A stretch of DNA of 48,243 nucleotides from an uncultured Armatimonadota bacterium (GTDB lineage Bacteria > Armatimonadota > Fimbriimonadia > Fimbriimonadales > Fimbriimonadaceae), in assembly GCA_903927345.1 (NCBI GenBank), contig CAIYMO010000032.1, positions 87,758-136,000 on the forward strand. Direction: 5' to 3'. The translations under genes were made by a program, and so were the position numbers. Position 1 is the stretch's first letter. Every line of letters begins with the position of its first letter. Below the pieces are notes generated by a model. The model worked only from the letters and a program-made list of their open reading frames with translations, did not search any database and was not told the DNA's origin. Positions 1 through 9,004 of the stretch are shown piece after piece.

Positions 1-1333
1 GAAGCTCCGTACCCTCCCAATTGTTCGCCTTTCGGTCCAAGTGCTGCTTCGTGATCGATGCCTTGTCGATGCTAAAGGCATCTCGGCGCTCAAAGAAGAC
101 ATCGCCTTCGATCATCGTCATCACGCATTTCGAGTAGGTACTCATTGGAGTTCCATCCCAAATCGCAATGTCGGCGTCCTTTCCAGGCTCAAGCGAACCG
201 GTGCGGTGGTCAATTCCAAGTTCCTTGGCAGGATTGATCGTGATCGTCTGAAGAGCTTCCTCTTCGGTCAGCCCACCAAATCGGATCGTTTTGCCAGCGT
301 CGACGTTGAGAGCGGTAGTGCCCGAAAGTCCGTCCGTATTGATCGAGACGTTTACGCCTGCCTTCTTGCAGATGTACGCATTCCAAGGGATGGCGTCGTA
401 GCCTTCCTGCTTGAAGCTCCACTCGTCGCTGAAGATCGAGATTCCAACTTTGGCTTTCGCTAGCTCTGGGGCGATCTTATAGGCCTCCAATGCGTGTTGC
501 ATTGCGCCGATCTTGAATCCAAACTCCTGGGAGAGTCGAACCATCATCAGCATTTCGTCGCTTCGATAGCTGTGGCACTGGACCCAGATCTTTCGATCCA
601 GAATGTCTGCAAGGGTCTCGAGACGGAGATCTCGTCGCGGCTTAACCTTGGTCTTGCCCGCGTTAAAGTCTGCCCATGCAGCCTTGTACTTTTTGGCCTC
701 GTTGAACCCGTTTCGATACACTTGCTCTTGTCCCATTCGGGTGTTTGGGTATCGAGTGCTGTTGGTCGACGACTTCCGAGTGACATTTTCGCCCAGCGCG
801 AATTTGATCATCCGCGGAGCATCAGCAACTGGAGCTTCTGTCGCTGATCTGCCGAACTTGTACTTGATAACAACGCTTTGGCCGCCGATCGCGTTCGCCG
901 AACCGTGAAGTGTGACTGCGGAGGTATGTCCGCTTGCAAGTGCAGTCCAGACATTGATTCCGCTTAGATTCAATACGTCGCCGATGCGGACTTCTCCGGT
1001 GATGCTGTCGGCACCCTCGTTTGTTCCGTCAGAGCCTCGGTGCGAGTGTCCATCCACAATGCCCGGGACAACGACCTTGCCAGTCGCATCAATTACCCTC
1101 GTTCCAGCCGGAGCCGCCAGACCGCGTCCGATCCGAACAATCTTCCCATTCTGTACAAGAATATCGGTGTTTTCAAAGCTACCCCTGGTTGCCGTGAGTA
1201 CACGTCCACCCTTGATCAAGCATGAACCGTTGGTGACTGTCGCGGGCTTTCGATGAGCTTCAAGCTCGAATGGGAACTGCTGAGCATTGGCAACGCCTCC
1301 CAGCATGACGGCGAGCAGAGCGAGTCGCTTCAC
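1..1333 (-). CDS. Exported amidohydrolase (imidazolonepropionase-like), 3' end outside the window
   Basis: The frame is open from a GTG at 1333 to the left edge (444 codons), so the C-terminus is missing. The GTG overlaps the stop of the upstream gene as GTGA, which argues for translational coupling and decides the start. Residues 1-17 form a signal peptide ending in ANA before QQF, so the enzyme should be exported. Metal ligands of the amidohydrolase superfamily are visible: HSH at 96-98 after 'GIVDG', H254 in 'QCHSYR', H280 in 'MQHALEAY' and D334 in 'NTDG'. The pattern and the 'PGKDADIAIWDG' segment near the end match imidazolonepropionase-like periplasmic amidohydrolases, whose substrates are often unknown (cyclic amides or peptides). 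It is paired with a homologue lacking the ligands (1330-2613). Family call is firm; substrate is not known. Confidence 0.88.
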   Translation of the reverse strand, partial: MKRLALLAVMLGGVANAQQFPFELEAHRKPATVTNGSCLIKGGRVLTATRGSFENTDILVQNGKIVRIGRGLAAPAGTRVIDATGKVVVPGIVDGHSHRGSDGTNEGADSITGEVRIGDVLNLSGINVWTALASGHTSAVTLHGSANAIGGQSVVIKYKFGRSATEAPVADAPRMIKFALGENVTRKSSTNSTRYPNTRMGQEQVYRNGFNEAKKYKAAWADFNAGKTKVKPRRDLRLETLADILDRKIWVQCHSYRSDEMLMMVRLSQEFGFKIGAMQHALEAYKIAPELAKAKVGISIFSDEWSFKQEGYDAIPWNAYICKKAGVNVSINTDGLSGTTALNVDAGKTIRFGGLTEEEALQTITINPAKELGIDHRTGSLEPGKDADIAIWDGTPMSTYSKCVMTMIEGDVFFERRDAFSIDKASITKQHLDRKANNWEGTEL

Positions 1334-2613
1334 TTCGCACCTCCCTTGGTCGGGTCAACAATTGGGGTTCCTGCGATCCAGAGACCCTCCACCTTGCTCG
1401 ATTCATTTTCCATCGGTCCGCTCATCAGCACCAAATTTGCCATTTTCCCAACTTCTACGGTTCCCAGTTGAGAGTCCAGTCCGAAGATCTTCGCCGCATT
1501 GATGGTCATCGCTTTCAGCGCGTCGTTGGCAGGAAGCCCGTTCTTGATGAGAACTCTGACATTCTTCAAGAAATCGCCTGTTGAAGTCCCGGAGCTAAAC
1601 GCAACAGGTACTCCCGATTGGAAGAGCTGAACAGGGGCAGAAATCTGCTCCTTCCACCGTGCCCAACGTTCTTGCTTGTATTCAACCGGTGTGCGGTCGG
1701 CAGGAGCGACCGAATCCTTATCAGGGTTCACGGATGGCTCGTCGTTGTAGTCCACCATTAACAGGACCGGTGTCTTCGACTTGGTCAGTAGCGAGATCGT
1801 CTTATAGGCGTCACGACCTCCGGCGATCATGTAAGGGAATCCAAACTCGGCTGCGAGTCGCGAGGATCGCTCAATTTCACGGTCAAGATTGACCTCAAAA
1901 ACACCACCTCGTTTTCCGGTTACAAGTGGAGCCAGATCGGTGAGCGCTTTCAAATTGTCCTTTGGCGAACCAACATCAATGCCTTCCGCCGTGCTCTTTG
2001 CGTCTGCAAGAACTTGACGCATCAGGGCAATCACACCCAGGATGTTGGATGGGTAGCCCTCTCCAGCACCGCCCCGATATGAAAGACCAAAGGGTCCTTC
2101 CGAGACCAAGACACGCTCCTTAACAGTGGAAGGGAGAAGGTTGACTACCGCACCCGCGCCTCGGATCGAACCTTTGCCCGGAGCTAGAAATGCGGTGGTA
2201 ATTCCGTTCTCAAACGAGCTGGAATCTTTCTCGAAATCAAGCAGAGAAGCGGTCGAGAAATCCGAGTAGATTCCTTTCCGGTTTCCTGCCCACATGAATG
2301 GTGGCGCCGAAGTGTTTGTGTCGGGCCGGCCCTCTTGCTTTGGTTCTGGCGCCGACTTCTGTAGGCGCGTCGAGTAAGCATCGATAAAGCCGGGGTAAAG
2401 AACTTTCCCGGTACCCGAGACCCGGACTGGGTTGCCTTGAAAATCAAGCACGTTTCCGACCGAGAGAATCTTGCCATCGGCAATTAGAACAGTCTGGTGC
2501 TCAAGGGTTCGGCCATCGCCAATCTTGACCGTCACATCGCTGATGAGGGTCGTAACGGACTGGGAGCAGGCCACAACGGGCGCAATGCAAAACAGTACCG
2601 GAAATAATCGCAT
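1330..2613 (-). CDS. Amidohydrolase-fold protein without the metal-binding histidines (putative pseudoenzyme lipoprotein)
   Basis: 427 residues. The N-terminus 'MRLFPVLFCIAPVVAC' is a signal with a lipobox-like VVAC, so C16 may be lipidated. The amidohydrolase frame is recognisable: the N-terminal beta sandwich 'VLIADGKILSVG', 'GKVLYPGFIDAY' and the C-terminal 'KIFGLDSQLGTVEVGKMANLVLMSG'. Where active members have HxH after 'GxxD' this protein has YST, and I find no equivalents of the later His ligands or the catalytic Asp. It should therefore not hydrolyse by the family's metal mechanism. It precedes the intact amidohydrolase with a 4-base overlap, which suggests the two products act together, for example as a heteromer. 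A TAAACT -10 lies 7 nt before the ATG. The partnership is inference; loss of the ligands is seen directly. Confidence 0.82.
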   Translation of the reverse strand: MRLFPVLFCIAPVVACSQSVTTLISDVTVKIGDGRTLEHQTVLIADGKILSVGNVLDFQGNPVRVSGTGKVLYPGFIDAYSTRLQKSAPEPKQEGRPDTNTSAPPFMWAGNRKGIYSDFSTASLLDFEKDSSSFENGITTAFLAPGKGSIRGAGAVVNLLPSTVKERVLVSEGPFGLSYRGGAGEGYPSNILGVIALMRQVLADAKSTAEGIDVGSPKDNLKALTDLAPLVTGKRGGVFEVNLDREIERSSRLAAEFGFPYMIAGGRDAYKTISLLTKSKTPVLLMVDYNDEPSVNPDKDSVAPADRTPVEYKQERWARWKEQISAPVQLFQSGVPVAFSSGTSTGDFLKNVRVLIKNGLPANDALKAMTINAAKIFGLDSQLGTVEVGKMANLVLMSGPMENESSKVEGLWIAGTPIVDPTKGGAK

Positions 2614-2620
2614 GACGGGC

Positions 2621-2626
2621 AGTTTA
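2621..2626 (-). promoter_or_regulatory. -10 element TAAACT, 7 nt before the amidohydrolase-pair start
   Basis: On the minus strand TAAACT is followed by 7 nt and then the ATG at 2613. With a usual -10 to +1 distance the mRNA would begin at or next to the ATG. It is part of the window-wide TAnnnT pattern. No convincing -35 is visible. Confidence 0.6.
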
Positions 2627-2634
2627 GCCCGAAA

Positions 2635-4683
2635 CTATGCCGCGATGACTACCTGTAAGTTCGCCTTTGCCCGCGCATGATTGGGATCAAGGGTAAGTGC
2701 TTGGCGGTAGCACCCCTCAGCACCCTGGTCCAGGTTCATCTGAGCCATGGCGTTTCCGAGTACAAACCATCCGTCCGCAAAGTCGGGTCGAAGTTGCAAG
2801 CCAACGTGGTACATCTCAGCCGCCTGGGGATAGTAGCCAAGCCGGTAAAGCAAGTCTCCACAGCTGAACTGTACGTTCGAGTCCTGAGGAGCAAGAGCCA
2901 TTGCCTCTCGGAAGCAACTGAGTGCCTCCTCAAGCCGTGACGCACCCGCAAGTGCATCAGCCCACTTCATCAAAAGCCCAGCATCCAGTGGTCGATACTT
3001 CTTCAGCATCTCAAATGGGGTGACGGGGTCGCCCATCTTAATCAGGGCAAACGCCCAAGATTCCCACACCGTGAGGTCATTTGGATTTGCATCCCAAGCG
3101 GACTTGTAATGGCGGCCCGCCGCGGCATAGTCGCCACGTGCCCCAGCAACGATGCCCAATCCTCTCTCAGCATCCCATCGGGTAGCTGGGTTAGAAAGAG
3201 CCATTCGATAAGTCAGTTCGGCATCATTCAGACGGTTGAGTTGAACAAGCGCGTTTCCGCGACCCAACAGCGCAGCCGGATACCCCGGCTGTCTCGCCAA
3301 AGTCTCGTCGTACCAAGCGAGAGCCTCTTTCCAATTCTCCTGTGCACTGAAGATCATTGCCTTGTGCCCGTAGCGTCGGAAATCGGCGATCGCCTTATCG
3401 CCCACAAAGTTCTCGGGCCAAGTCAGAGCCAGGCAGCGGTCAACCGCAGCGTGTGCTTCGTCGTATCGATTCAAGTTGTAGAGAGCAATTGACCAGAGGT
3501 ACTCATTGACGATTCCACCGTAGGCCGTCGTCGCACAGATTTCGCAAACTTTGACGGCTTCTTCGGATCGGCCATCCATATCCAGAGCGGTTGCCCAAAT
3601 TTGGAAGGCAGAGGAACCGTAGTCGGCACCGGCCGCCGCAATGTTTCGGATGCACTTTTCCGCAGTCTCGGCGGCCTGTTGATAGGTTTTGGCGACGAAC
3701 TGTGTGTTCGCTAAGTTAAACAGTTGAAACGGATCGTTCGGATTGCTCGCAACCGCCTTCTCCAGCATTTCGAGCGTGCGCTTGACCTTGTCTTTGGACT
3801 TGACCAACTCTTCTCGGTAACCGTCATGATGAATCCGAGCCGCAGGAAGTGGAGTCCACGGAAGGCCCAGGTTAATCAAAGAGGGCGTGATCTGCTCGTG
3901 AATGGGCTCAGAAAATTCTACGCCAGGAAGTCGGCGGAACAGACGTGTCGGGGAGTGGACAAATTCGGTGACCGTGCCACCTTCATCAAGGTAGTTCACG
4001 ATTTCGATGCTGAATCCGCCAATATGGGGTCGGCAAACCGCTTTCTCGAATTCATCAAGGCATGTGGGATCGAGTTGCTCATCAGCGTCTATCCAGAGCG
4101 CCCACTCACCCGTAGCAAGCGAGAGAGCGTGGTTTCGGGCGGCAGAGAAGTCTTTGACCCACTCGAAGTAGCCTTCAATCGCCCCGAAGTGGCGGGCAAT
4201 CTCCATGGTGCGATCTGTGGAGCCTGTGTCAACGACAACAATCTCGTCAACGATGCCTTGGAGAGATGCCAAGCACTTCTCAAGTACGGCTTCCTCATTT
4301 TTGACAATAAGGCAAGCGCTGATCCGGGTTCCGATTCCGGGTTCAGGAGTATAGGGATGTTGTGTTAGCCAACCATCTGCCGAAACGTCGGTGCGGGGAC
4401 GTCCTGTTGACAGCTGTTTGTGAGCCACCAGTTGGCGGCAATAGAAGTAACGCGACAGAAAAAGTTCAAGGTCATGGTGTCTTGGAGCGCCGATGGTCTC
4501 GGCAAACCTCTGTGATGCCACCTCTTCGTTGCCGAAATATGATTCGACGAAGAGATGCTCACAGAGCAAATCGGGATTAGTCGGCTCTTTCAGAAGAGCC
4601 TGGTTCAGTTGCTCACGCGCAGCGAGAAATTGATGCTGGCGTAAGCTCTCTCGGGCTTGTTGAGCAACTGGATGGGGAATCAT
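2635..4683 (-). CDS. Family 2 glycosyltransferase fused to a TPR array
   Basis: 682 residues, no signal peptide, so cytoplasmic. Residues 1-70 are TPR-like ('LNQALLKEPTNPDLL'). A GT-A family 2 domain follows at about 118-280: 'ISACLIVKNEE', 'VDTGSTDRT' and a metal/nucleotide-binding 'WIDADEQ'. From about 315 to the end there are repeated TPR units ('NPNDPFQLFNLANTQFV', 'QPGYPAALLGRGNALVQL', 'RPDFADGWFVLGNAMAQM', 'DPNHARAKANL'). Such GT2-TPR proteins glycosylate proteins or build surface glycans, with the TPRs probably holding the acceptor or partner proteins; the acceptor here is unknown. The ATG overlaps the merR stop by four bases (ATGA), so the two are co-translated. Confidence 0.88.
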   Translation of the reverse strand: MIPHPVAQQARESLRQHQFLAAREQLNQALLKEPTNPDLLCEHLFVESYFGNEEVASQRFAETIGAPRHHDLELFLSRYFYCRQLVAHKQLSTGRPRTDVSADGWLTQHPYTPEPGIGTRISACLIVKNEEAVLEKCLASLQGIVDEIVVVDTGSTDRTMEIARHFGAIEGYFEWVKDFSAARNHALSLATGEWALWIDADEQLDPTCLDEFEKAVCRPHIGGFSIEIVNYLDEGGTVTEFVHSPTRLFRRLPGVEFSEPIHEQITPSLINLGLPWTPLPAARIHHDGYREELVKSKDKVKRTLEMLEKAVASNPNDPFQLFNLANTQFVAKTYQQAAETAEKCIRNIAAAGADYGSSAFQIWATALDMDGRSEEAVKVCEICATTAYGGIVNEYLWSIALYNLNRYDEAHAAVDRCLALTWPENFVGDKAIADFRRYGHKAMIFSAQENWKEALAWYDETLARQPGYPAALLGRGNALVQLNRLNDAELTYRMALSNPATRWDAERGLGIVAGARGDYAAAGRHYKSAWDANPNDLTVWESWAFALIKMGDPVTPFEMLKKYRPLDAGLLMKWADALAGASRLEEALSCFREAMALAPQDSNVQFSCGDLLYRLGYYPQAAEMYHVGLQLRPDFADGWFVLGNAMAQMNLDQGAEGCYRQALTLDPNHARAKANLQVVIAA

Positions 4684-4946
4684 GCTGCGCGTTCGCTGCG
4701 CTGCCGAGCAAGGTACTTGCGGGCACCGGCGATACTAAACATCTCGTCGCGGACAAGGCGCTTAATTGTAAAAACCGTTTGAATATCTTCTGGTCGGTAG
4801 CGTCGCTGACCGCCGTCTGTTCGCACTGGCTCAAGAAACTCCTCGAACTCTCGTTCCCAATATCGCAACGTGTGGATTTCCACCGCTGTGATCTTGCTGG
4901 CAACGCTAATGCTTACCAATCCTTCTGACTTACGTCGTTCACTCAT
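4680..4946 (-). CDS. Short MerR-family DNA-binding protein
   Basis: 88 residues, essentially only the MerR winged-helix: 'VASKITAVEIHTLRYWERE' followed by 'RTDGGQRRYRPEDI' and the helix 'VFTIKRLVRDEMFSIAGARKYL'. The long dimerisation helix and effector domain of classical MerR regulators are missing, as in the small stand-alone MerR proteins common in bacteria. Its stop codon is inside the start of the glycosyltransferase-TPR gene, so it probably regulates that operon or uses it as its co-expressed target. No TAnnnT motif sits just before its ATG, unlike many neighbours. Confidence 0.88.
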   Translation of the reverse strand: MSERRKSEGLVSISVASKITAVEIHTLRYWEREFEEFLEPVRTDGGQRRYRPEDIQTVFTIKRLVRDEMFSIAGARKYLARQRSERAA

Positions 4947-5142
4947 CGTTTGCCCTTACTCAGGTTGAATTGAGACGTTGGCCGCCTCACACGAAGATGT
5001 ATTGGTCACTTCCCCGCATATTTGCAGGGTTGGTCCGAAGTTTTGGAGTGGTTTATCAGATAATCAGGTTCAAAACGCTTGAGAAATGGTTTGCTTTAAC
5101 TCCAAATCCCACGGTTCATGGCAAGTGAGATAGACTAGCCAA
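4947..5142. other. Intergenic region between merR and the M14 peptidase gene
   Basis: This 196-base divergent region is the largest gap in the window. I see no open frame with coding character, no tRNA-like structure and no repeat. It carries the -10-like TAGACT at 5131 for the rightward gene. Confidence 0.6.
5131..5136 (+). promoter_or_regulatory. -10 element TAGACT, 6 nt before the M14 peptidase start
   Basis: TAGACT is followed by AGCCAA and the ATG at 5143. There is no Shine-Dalgarno sequence in the six bases between, consistent with a leaderless transcript. Confidence 0.6.
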
Positions 5143-7680
5143 ATGTTCTCTGCTACCCTCGCCGCGGTTCTTCTCACAAGCTTCCAAGCTGATGCGAACA
5201 TGCACCTGAACGGGCCGTTCAATTCGGCAGTTCCAACGCCTGAATCGGTGCTTGGCTATCAGATCGGATCGCGAATCACGACCTACCGAGAGCAAGAACG
5301 AGTGTACGATGCCATCGCCGCCAAATCCGGTGGGAAGGCGGTTCGCATCGACTACGGAACCTCGAACCAGAATTTCCCGTTGCGCGTTTACGCAATCTCC
5401 TCACCGAAAAACATCGCGCGGTGGGACCAGATCCAAAAGGCAATGGAGAAAGCGGGTTCGACCGGAACGGAGCCACCCAAGGACATTCCAGCAATCGTCT
5501 GGATCAACGAGACGATCCACGGCAACGAACCAGCTTCCTTCGAGGCAGGAATGGAACTGTTCTACAACCTCATTGCCGGAAAGGGCGATTTTGCGAAGGC
5601 TCTGGAGAACACCGTGGTCATCCTCAACCCGGTGTATAACCCTGACGGTCACGAGCGATTTGCCGTAGGCTACAACTCGTATGCCCGCGGCAACTACCAA
5701 GACGGAGCGTTTGAGTCCTATGAAATCAACCTCCTTTGGGGTCGTTACAACCATTACCGGTTCGATATGAACCGTGACCGTATCTCCTTCTCTCAAAAGG
5801 AAACTCAAGCGGAAGTGAAGCTGATGCAGTCGATTCGGCCTCAAATCTACATTGACCAGCACGGCCAAGTCGAGAACTACTTCTTCCCGCCAAACCCTAT
5901 GGCGATCAACGCCAATACCGACCGGGCTCGCATCAACAAGTGGACCGACATCCTCGGTCGGGCGTGCGCAAAGGCATTCGATCGAACCGGGTGGAGCTAC
6001 TTTGTTCGAGAGGACTTCGACCTCTACGCCCCTTGTTATCTCGACTCCCACGCCTCGCTCAGCGGAGCTATCGGCATCACTCACGAAACTGACGGCGGAA
6101 AGGTCCTCGCTAAGAGCCGTAACGATGGTTCAATCTCGACCCTTCGTGAAGGAGCGGCAAAGCACCTCACCACCGCGCTTGCAGTAATCAAGACGGCAAG
6201 TCAGAACCGAGACGACCTCGTCGCCGACTGGGCGAAGTTTAAGAAGTCAGCGGTAACCGCCGAGGGCAGTGAGATGAAGCGGGTCTACATCACCGGAAAC
6301 GACCTTCGGCCGCTCGCTCGGCTTCAAACGCATCTAGCTAAGACGGGTGTCCGATCAGAGTTTGCGTTCGCTCAGCAGCCCCCAACCCAGCCGATCCAAG
6401 GAAAGCTTGAGTTCATCCGACTCGAAGCAACCGATCTATGGACCAATAAAAAGGACAAGGTCGAATTGGATCGCTACGCCCTGGTCGTCGACCTCCGCCA
6501 GGAGTTTGGTCCCGTTGCAAAGTCTCTTCTCGAGCGAGTTTCTGACTTCGAAAAGGAGTTCATCGACGCTCAAATGAACAAGAAGAAGACCGCTCCAGAA
6601 GGAGAGCAGTATCCAGGTCCTCAAGGCACCGAGTTTTATGACCTAACCGGTTGGGCGCTGCCGTTTGCTTACAACCTCAAGGCGTACGCAACCGACGGAA
6701 GTGAAAAGCTGACTTCCATAAAGTCGTTCCCAGTCAAAAAGAGTCAACCGGAAAAGTCCGACCTAGGATGGGTGATTCCTTATCGAGACGCCGCAGACGC
6801 ACTCGCCGTCCGAGAGATTTTGGCGGCGGGCGTCAAAGCCTCCGTGGCAACCGCAGATATGAACCTTGGTGAACAAAAAATTGCTAAAGGTTCATTCATC
6901 ATCTTCGCCCTCCGTAACCCTGTTGAGACACCCGAAATCATTCGAAGTGCAACGGAATCGCGAGGCACCGAAGTCTCAACCTTAAGCACCTCATATCCTG
7001 AATCTGGCCGAGAGGGTCCCGGAAACCGTCTCGCAGGACTCCGGACTCCTAACATCGGAGTGGTCTTTGGCAACGGTGCAAACCTCACCGGAGTGAGCGG
7101 AACCTGGTTCACACTGGAACAGGACTTGAAACTGCCATTCGTGAGCCTTTCAAGCAACGCGCTGGGCACCCCTGCGATCCGCGACTACACCGCGATCATC
7201 GCCCCTGCCGGGTCTGGTGCGCTAGGGAACAGCAAGGTCAAGGACTGGGTGCGCGAAGGTGGCGTTCTCGTAGTCTATGGCGAAAATCCCTCAGGCGTCG
7301 CCTCCTTCAACGGTAGTTCCGACACCCGCTCAATCCCAGGTGCAATCTTCCAGGCCACCCTCGACAAGCGATCGCTCCTCGCGAGTGGCTACGATTCAGA
7401 CCGAATCGCAGTGCCAGTTGACGGGGACTCGTTCTACAAAGCGCGCAAAGAAGGAGGCGGAGTGGTCAAGTTCGCCGATGACGACACGCCGAAGCACCTT
7501 ACCGGCTGGATGTGGGGCGACGAAAGCGAGAAGGCAGTTAAAGGCACCGTGTGGCTTCACGACGAGCCGCTCGGACGTGGACATATCATTTGGTTCGCCC
7601 AAGACCCCTGCGAGCGCGCGATGTGGCCAGGGCTGCACAAGCTTCTGCTCAACTCGCTGATTCTGATGCCGGGGAACTAA
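5143..7680 (+). CDS. Secreted M14-family zinc carboxypeptidase
   Basis: 845 residues. A signal peptide covers about residues 1-18 ('LAAVLLTSFQADA'), so it acts outside the cytoplasm. The zinc site of M14 carboxypeptidases is present: H126 and E129 in 'IHGNEPA', H240 in 'IDQHGQ', and the general base E315 in 'GITHETDGG'. 'MNRDRISFSQKETQAEVK' before H240 is the usual substrate-binding stretch. The catalytic domain occupies about 35-350; the remaining 490 residues are beta-rich, with a Rossmann-like stretch at about 640-720 ('WVREGGVLVVYGENPSG') as in the long M14 proteins of many environmental bacteria. Its gene ends in a four-base overlap with the convergent fucosidase gene. Likely role: peptide or cell-wall peptide trimming; the substrate is not known. 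Confidence 0.9.
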   Translation: MFSATLAAVLLTSFQADANMHLNGPFNSAVPTPESVLGYQIGSRITTYREQERVYDAIAAKSGGKAVRIDYGTSNQNFPLRVYAISSPKNIARWDQIQKAMEKAGSTGTEPPKDIPAIVWINETIHGNEPASFEAGMELFYNLIAGKGDFAKALENTVVILNPVYNPDGHERFAVGYNSYARGNYQDGAFESYEINLLWGRYNHYRFDMNRDRISFSQKETQAEVKLMQSIRPQIYIDQHGQVENYFFPPNPMAINANTDRARINKWTDILGRACAKAFDRTGWSYFVREDFDLYAPCYLDSHASLSGAIGITHETDGGKVLAKSRNDGSISTLREGAAKHLTTALAVIKTASQNRDDLVADWAKFKKSAVTAEGSEMKRVYITGNDLRPLARLQTHLAKTGVRSEFAFAQQPPTQPIQGKLEFIRLEATDLWTNKKDKVELDRYALVVDLRQEFGPVAKSLLERVSDFEKEFIDAQMNKKKTAPEGEQYPGPQGTEFYDLTGWALPFAYNLKAYATDGSEKLTSIKSFPVKKSQPEKSDLGWVIPYRDAADALAVREILAAGVKASVATADMNLGEQKIAKGSFIIFALRNPVETPEIIRSATESRGTEVSTLSTSYPESGREGPGNRLAGLRTPNIGVVFGNGANLTGVSGTWFTLEQDLKLPFVSLSSNALGTPAIRDYTAIIAPAGSGALGNSKVKDWVREGGVLVVYGENPSGVASFNGSSDTRSIPGAIFQATLDKRSLLASGYDSDRIAVPVDGDSFYKARKEGGGVVKFADDDTPKHLTGWMWGDESEKAVKGTVWLHDEPLGRGHIIWFAQDPCERAMWPGLHKLLLNSLILMPGN

Positions 7681-8951
7681 CTCCGGCCCTTTGTCATTAA
7701 GAGCTCGAGTGGTCCCTCGAGCTCAACCTTATAAACCGTCGCATCTGGGTCAGGTGTAAATCCATCAGGTATTTGGATTTCCAAATCCCCGGGCACTCCG
7801 GTCCACTCCATCGTCACCGGCTTTTTGAACGCTAGCTCCTCGCCAGTGCCGAGCACCGTCACTCGTTTCACGTTGTTACGGATTCCCCTTGCGTTCACGT
7901 ACTCACGAGGCACATCAAACTGATGCAGATACAGCGTTTCGCGATCCTTGCTGAGAGTGGATGCCCCATAGAACAGCCCTGCCGGGAGCCCCGCAACCGA
8001 GCCATAAATCGCTTCGGCGTGCTTGTGCGTCCAGCGACCAAGTCCAAGGAGGCGCTCTTGTTGAATCGGTGTGATCTGACCGTCTGCCGTCGGTCCGACG
8101 TCTAGAAGCAGGTTTCCACCCATCCCAATGGTCTCGGCAAAAATCCGAACAAGTCGCCGCACAGACTTCTCGTTGAAGTCCGCCTTCTGGTATCCCCAAC
8201 TGTCGTTGACCGTCATGCAGAATTCCCACGGACTATCGGGAGCGATGATGGGCTGTCCCTGCTCAGGAGTCGCATAATCCCCATAACCCAACATACGAGA
8301 GTTAAAGATCACGTTCGGTTGTTTAGCAGTAATCCGCTCCTTCAGCTCAGGGAAGTTCCACTGCTCGGGATCGCGCTCCCAGTCACCATCAAACCAAAGT
8401 AGGTCCACGTCTCCAAACTCCGAGCACAGTTCATCAAGTTGCTGTCGATGGAATCGGATGAAATTTCCCCACCGTTCGGGGGATTCTTCCCCGTCTGGAG
8501 GAAATGCGAACCGATTGGAGAAGTCGGTGTAATGAGACTTCGTCGGTCGAATCGAGGCGTAATCAGGGTGCGCCCAGTCCAGCTGGCTGAAATAGAAGCC
8601 CACCTTCAGGTCGTGCGCGCGAAGTGCATCAACGTAAGGGGTAAGCAGATCCCGACCCGCGGGAGTATCGCGTACGACGCTTCTGCCTTCAGCTTTGGTA
8701 TCCCAAAGAGCGACGCCATCATGATGCTTTGTTGTCAGGACGGCGTATTTCGCCCCTGCTTTCACAAATAGGTCCGCCCATTCATCGGGATCGTAAGCCG
8801 AAGCAGTAAATCCGTCCAGCTGGCTCCAATAAACCTCAGGCGTCACCTGGCCGCTAAACAGAGACCAGGACTCCGGGATGCCTTCCACGGCGTAAATGCC
8901 GTAGTGGATGAAAATGCCAAGTTTGGCGTCGGGGAACCAAGGCTGCATCAT
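7677..8951 (-). CDS. Alpha-L-fucosidase, glycoside hydrolase family 29
   Basis: 424 residues, no signal peptide, so apparently cytoplasmic. GH29 landmarks: 'AKLGIFIHYGIYAV' at the start, 'VLTTKHHDGVALWDT' at 71-85 (HHDG at 76-79) and the nucleophile D188 in 'DLLWFDGDW'. 'GNLLLDVGPTADGQI' is another conserved GH29 stretch. The C-terminal 100 residues form a beta domain. Two ATG codons lie in tandem at 8951 and 8948; TAAACT sits 9 nt before the first. The gene converges on the M14 gene (4 shared bases) and diverges from a glucan enzyme at 9005. It would release L-fucose from fucosylated glycans; lack of export implies imported oligosaccharides or a turnover role. Confidence 0.92.
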   Translation of the reverse strand: MMQPWFPDAKLGIFIHYGIYAVEGIPESWSLFSGQVTPEVYWSQLDGFTASAYDPDEWADLFVKAGAKYAVLTTKHHDGVALWDTKAEGRSVVRDTPAGRDLLTPYVDALRAHDLKVGFYFSQLDWAHPDYASIRPTKSHYTDFSNRFAFPPDGEESPERWGNFIRFHRQQLDELCSEFGDVDLLWFDGDWERDPEQWNFPELKERITAKQPNVIFNSRMLGYGDYATPEQGQPIIAPDSPWEFCMTVNDSWGYQKADFNEKSVRRLVRIFAETIGMGGNLLLDVGPTADGQITPIQQERLLGLGRWTHKHAEAIYGSVAGLPAGLFYGASTLSKDRETLYLHQFDVPREYVNARGIRNNVKRVTVLGTGEELAFKKPVTMEWTGVPGDLEIQIPDGFTPDPDATVYKVELEGPLELLMTKGRS

Positions 8952-8960
8952 TGCGATGCG

Positions 8961-8966
8961 AGTTTA
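8961..8966 (-). promoter_or_regulatory. -10 element TAAACT upstream of the fucosidase gene
   Basis: TAAACT on the minus strand lies 9 nt before the ATG at 8951, 26 nt from the divergent TATCAT of the GH57 gene. The two promoters share a 53-base region. Confidence 0.5.
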
Positions 8967-8991
8967 TCACCAGATGCGAAGGGGCAGAGCG

Positions 8992-8997
8992 TATCAT
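8992..8997 (+). promoter_or_regulatory. -10 element TATCAT, 7 nt before the GH57 start
   Basis: TATCAT is followed by TAGAGGC and the ATG at 9005. This supports 9005 as the start rather than an ATG 54 bases upstream in the same frame, which would lie ahead of the promoter. Confidence 0.6.
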
Positions 8998-9004
8998 TAG
9001 AGGC

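Noticed and set aside
4947-5142. Possible tRNA or small gene in the merR-M14 gap
   Set aside because: No T-loop consensus, no cloverleaf and no coding frame were seen.
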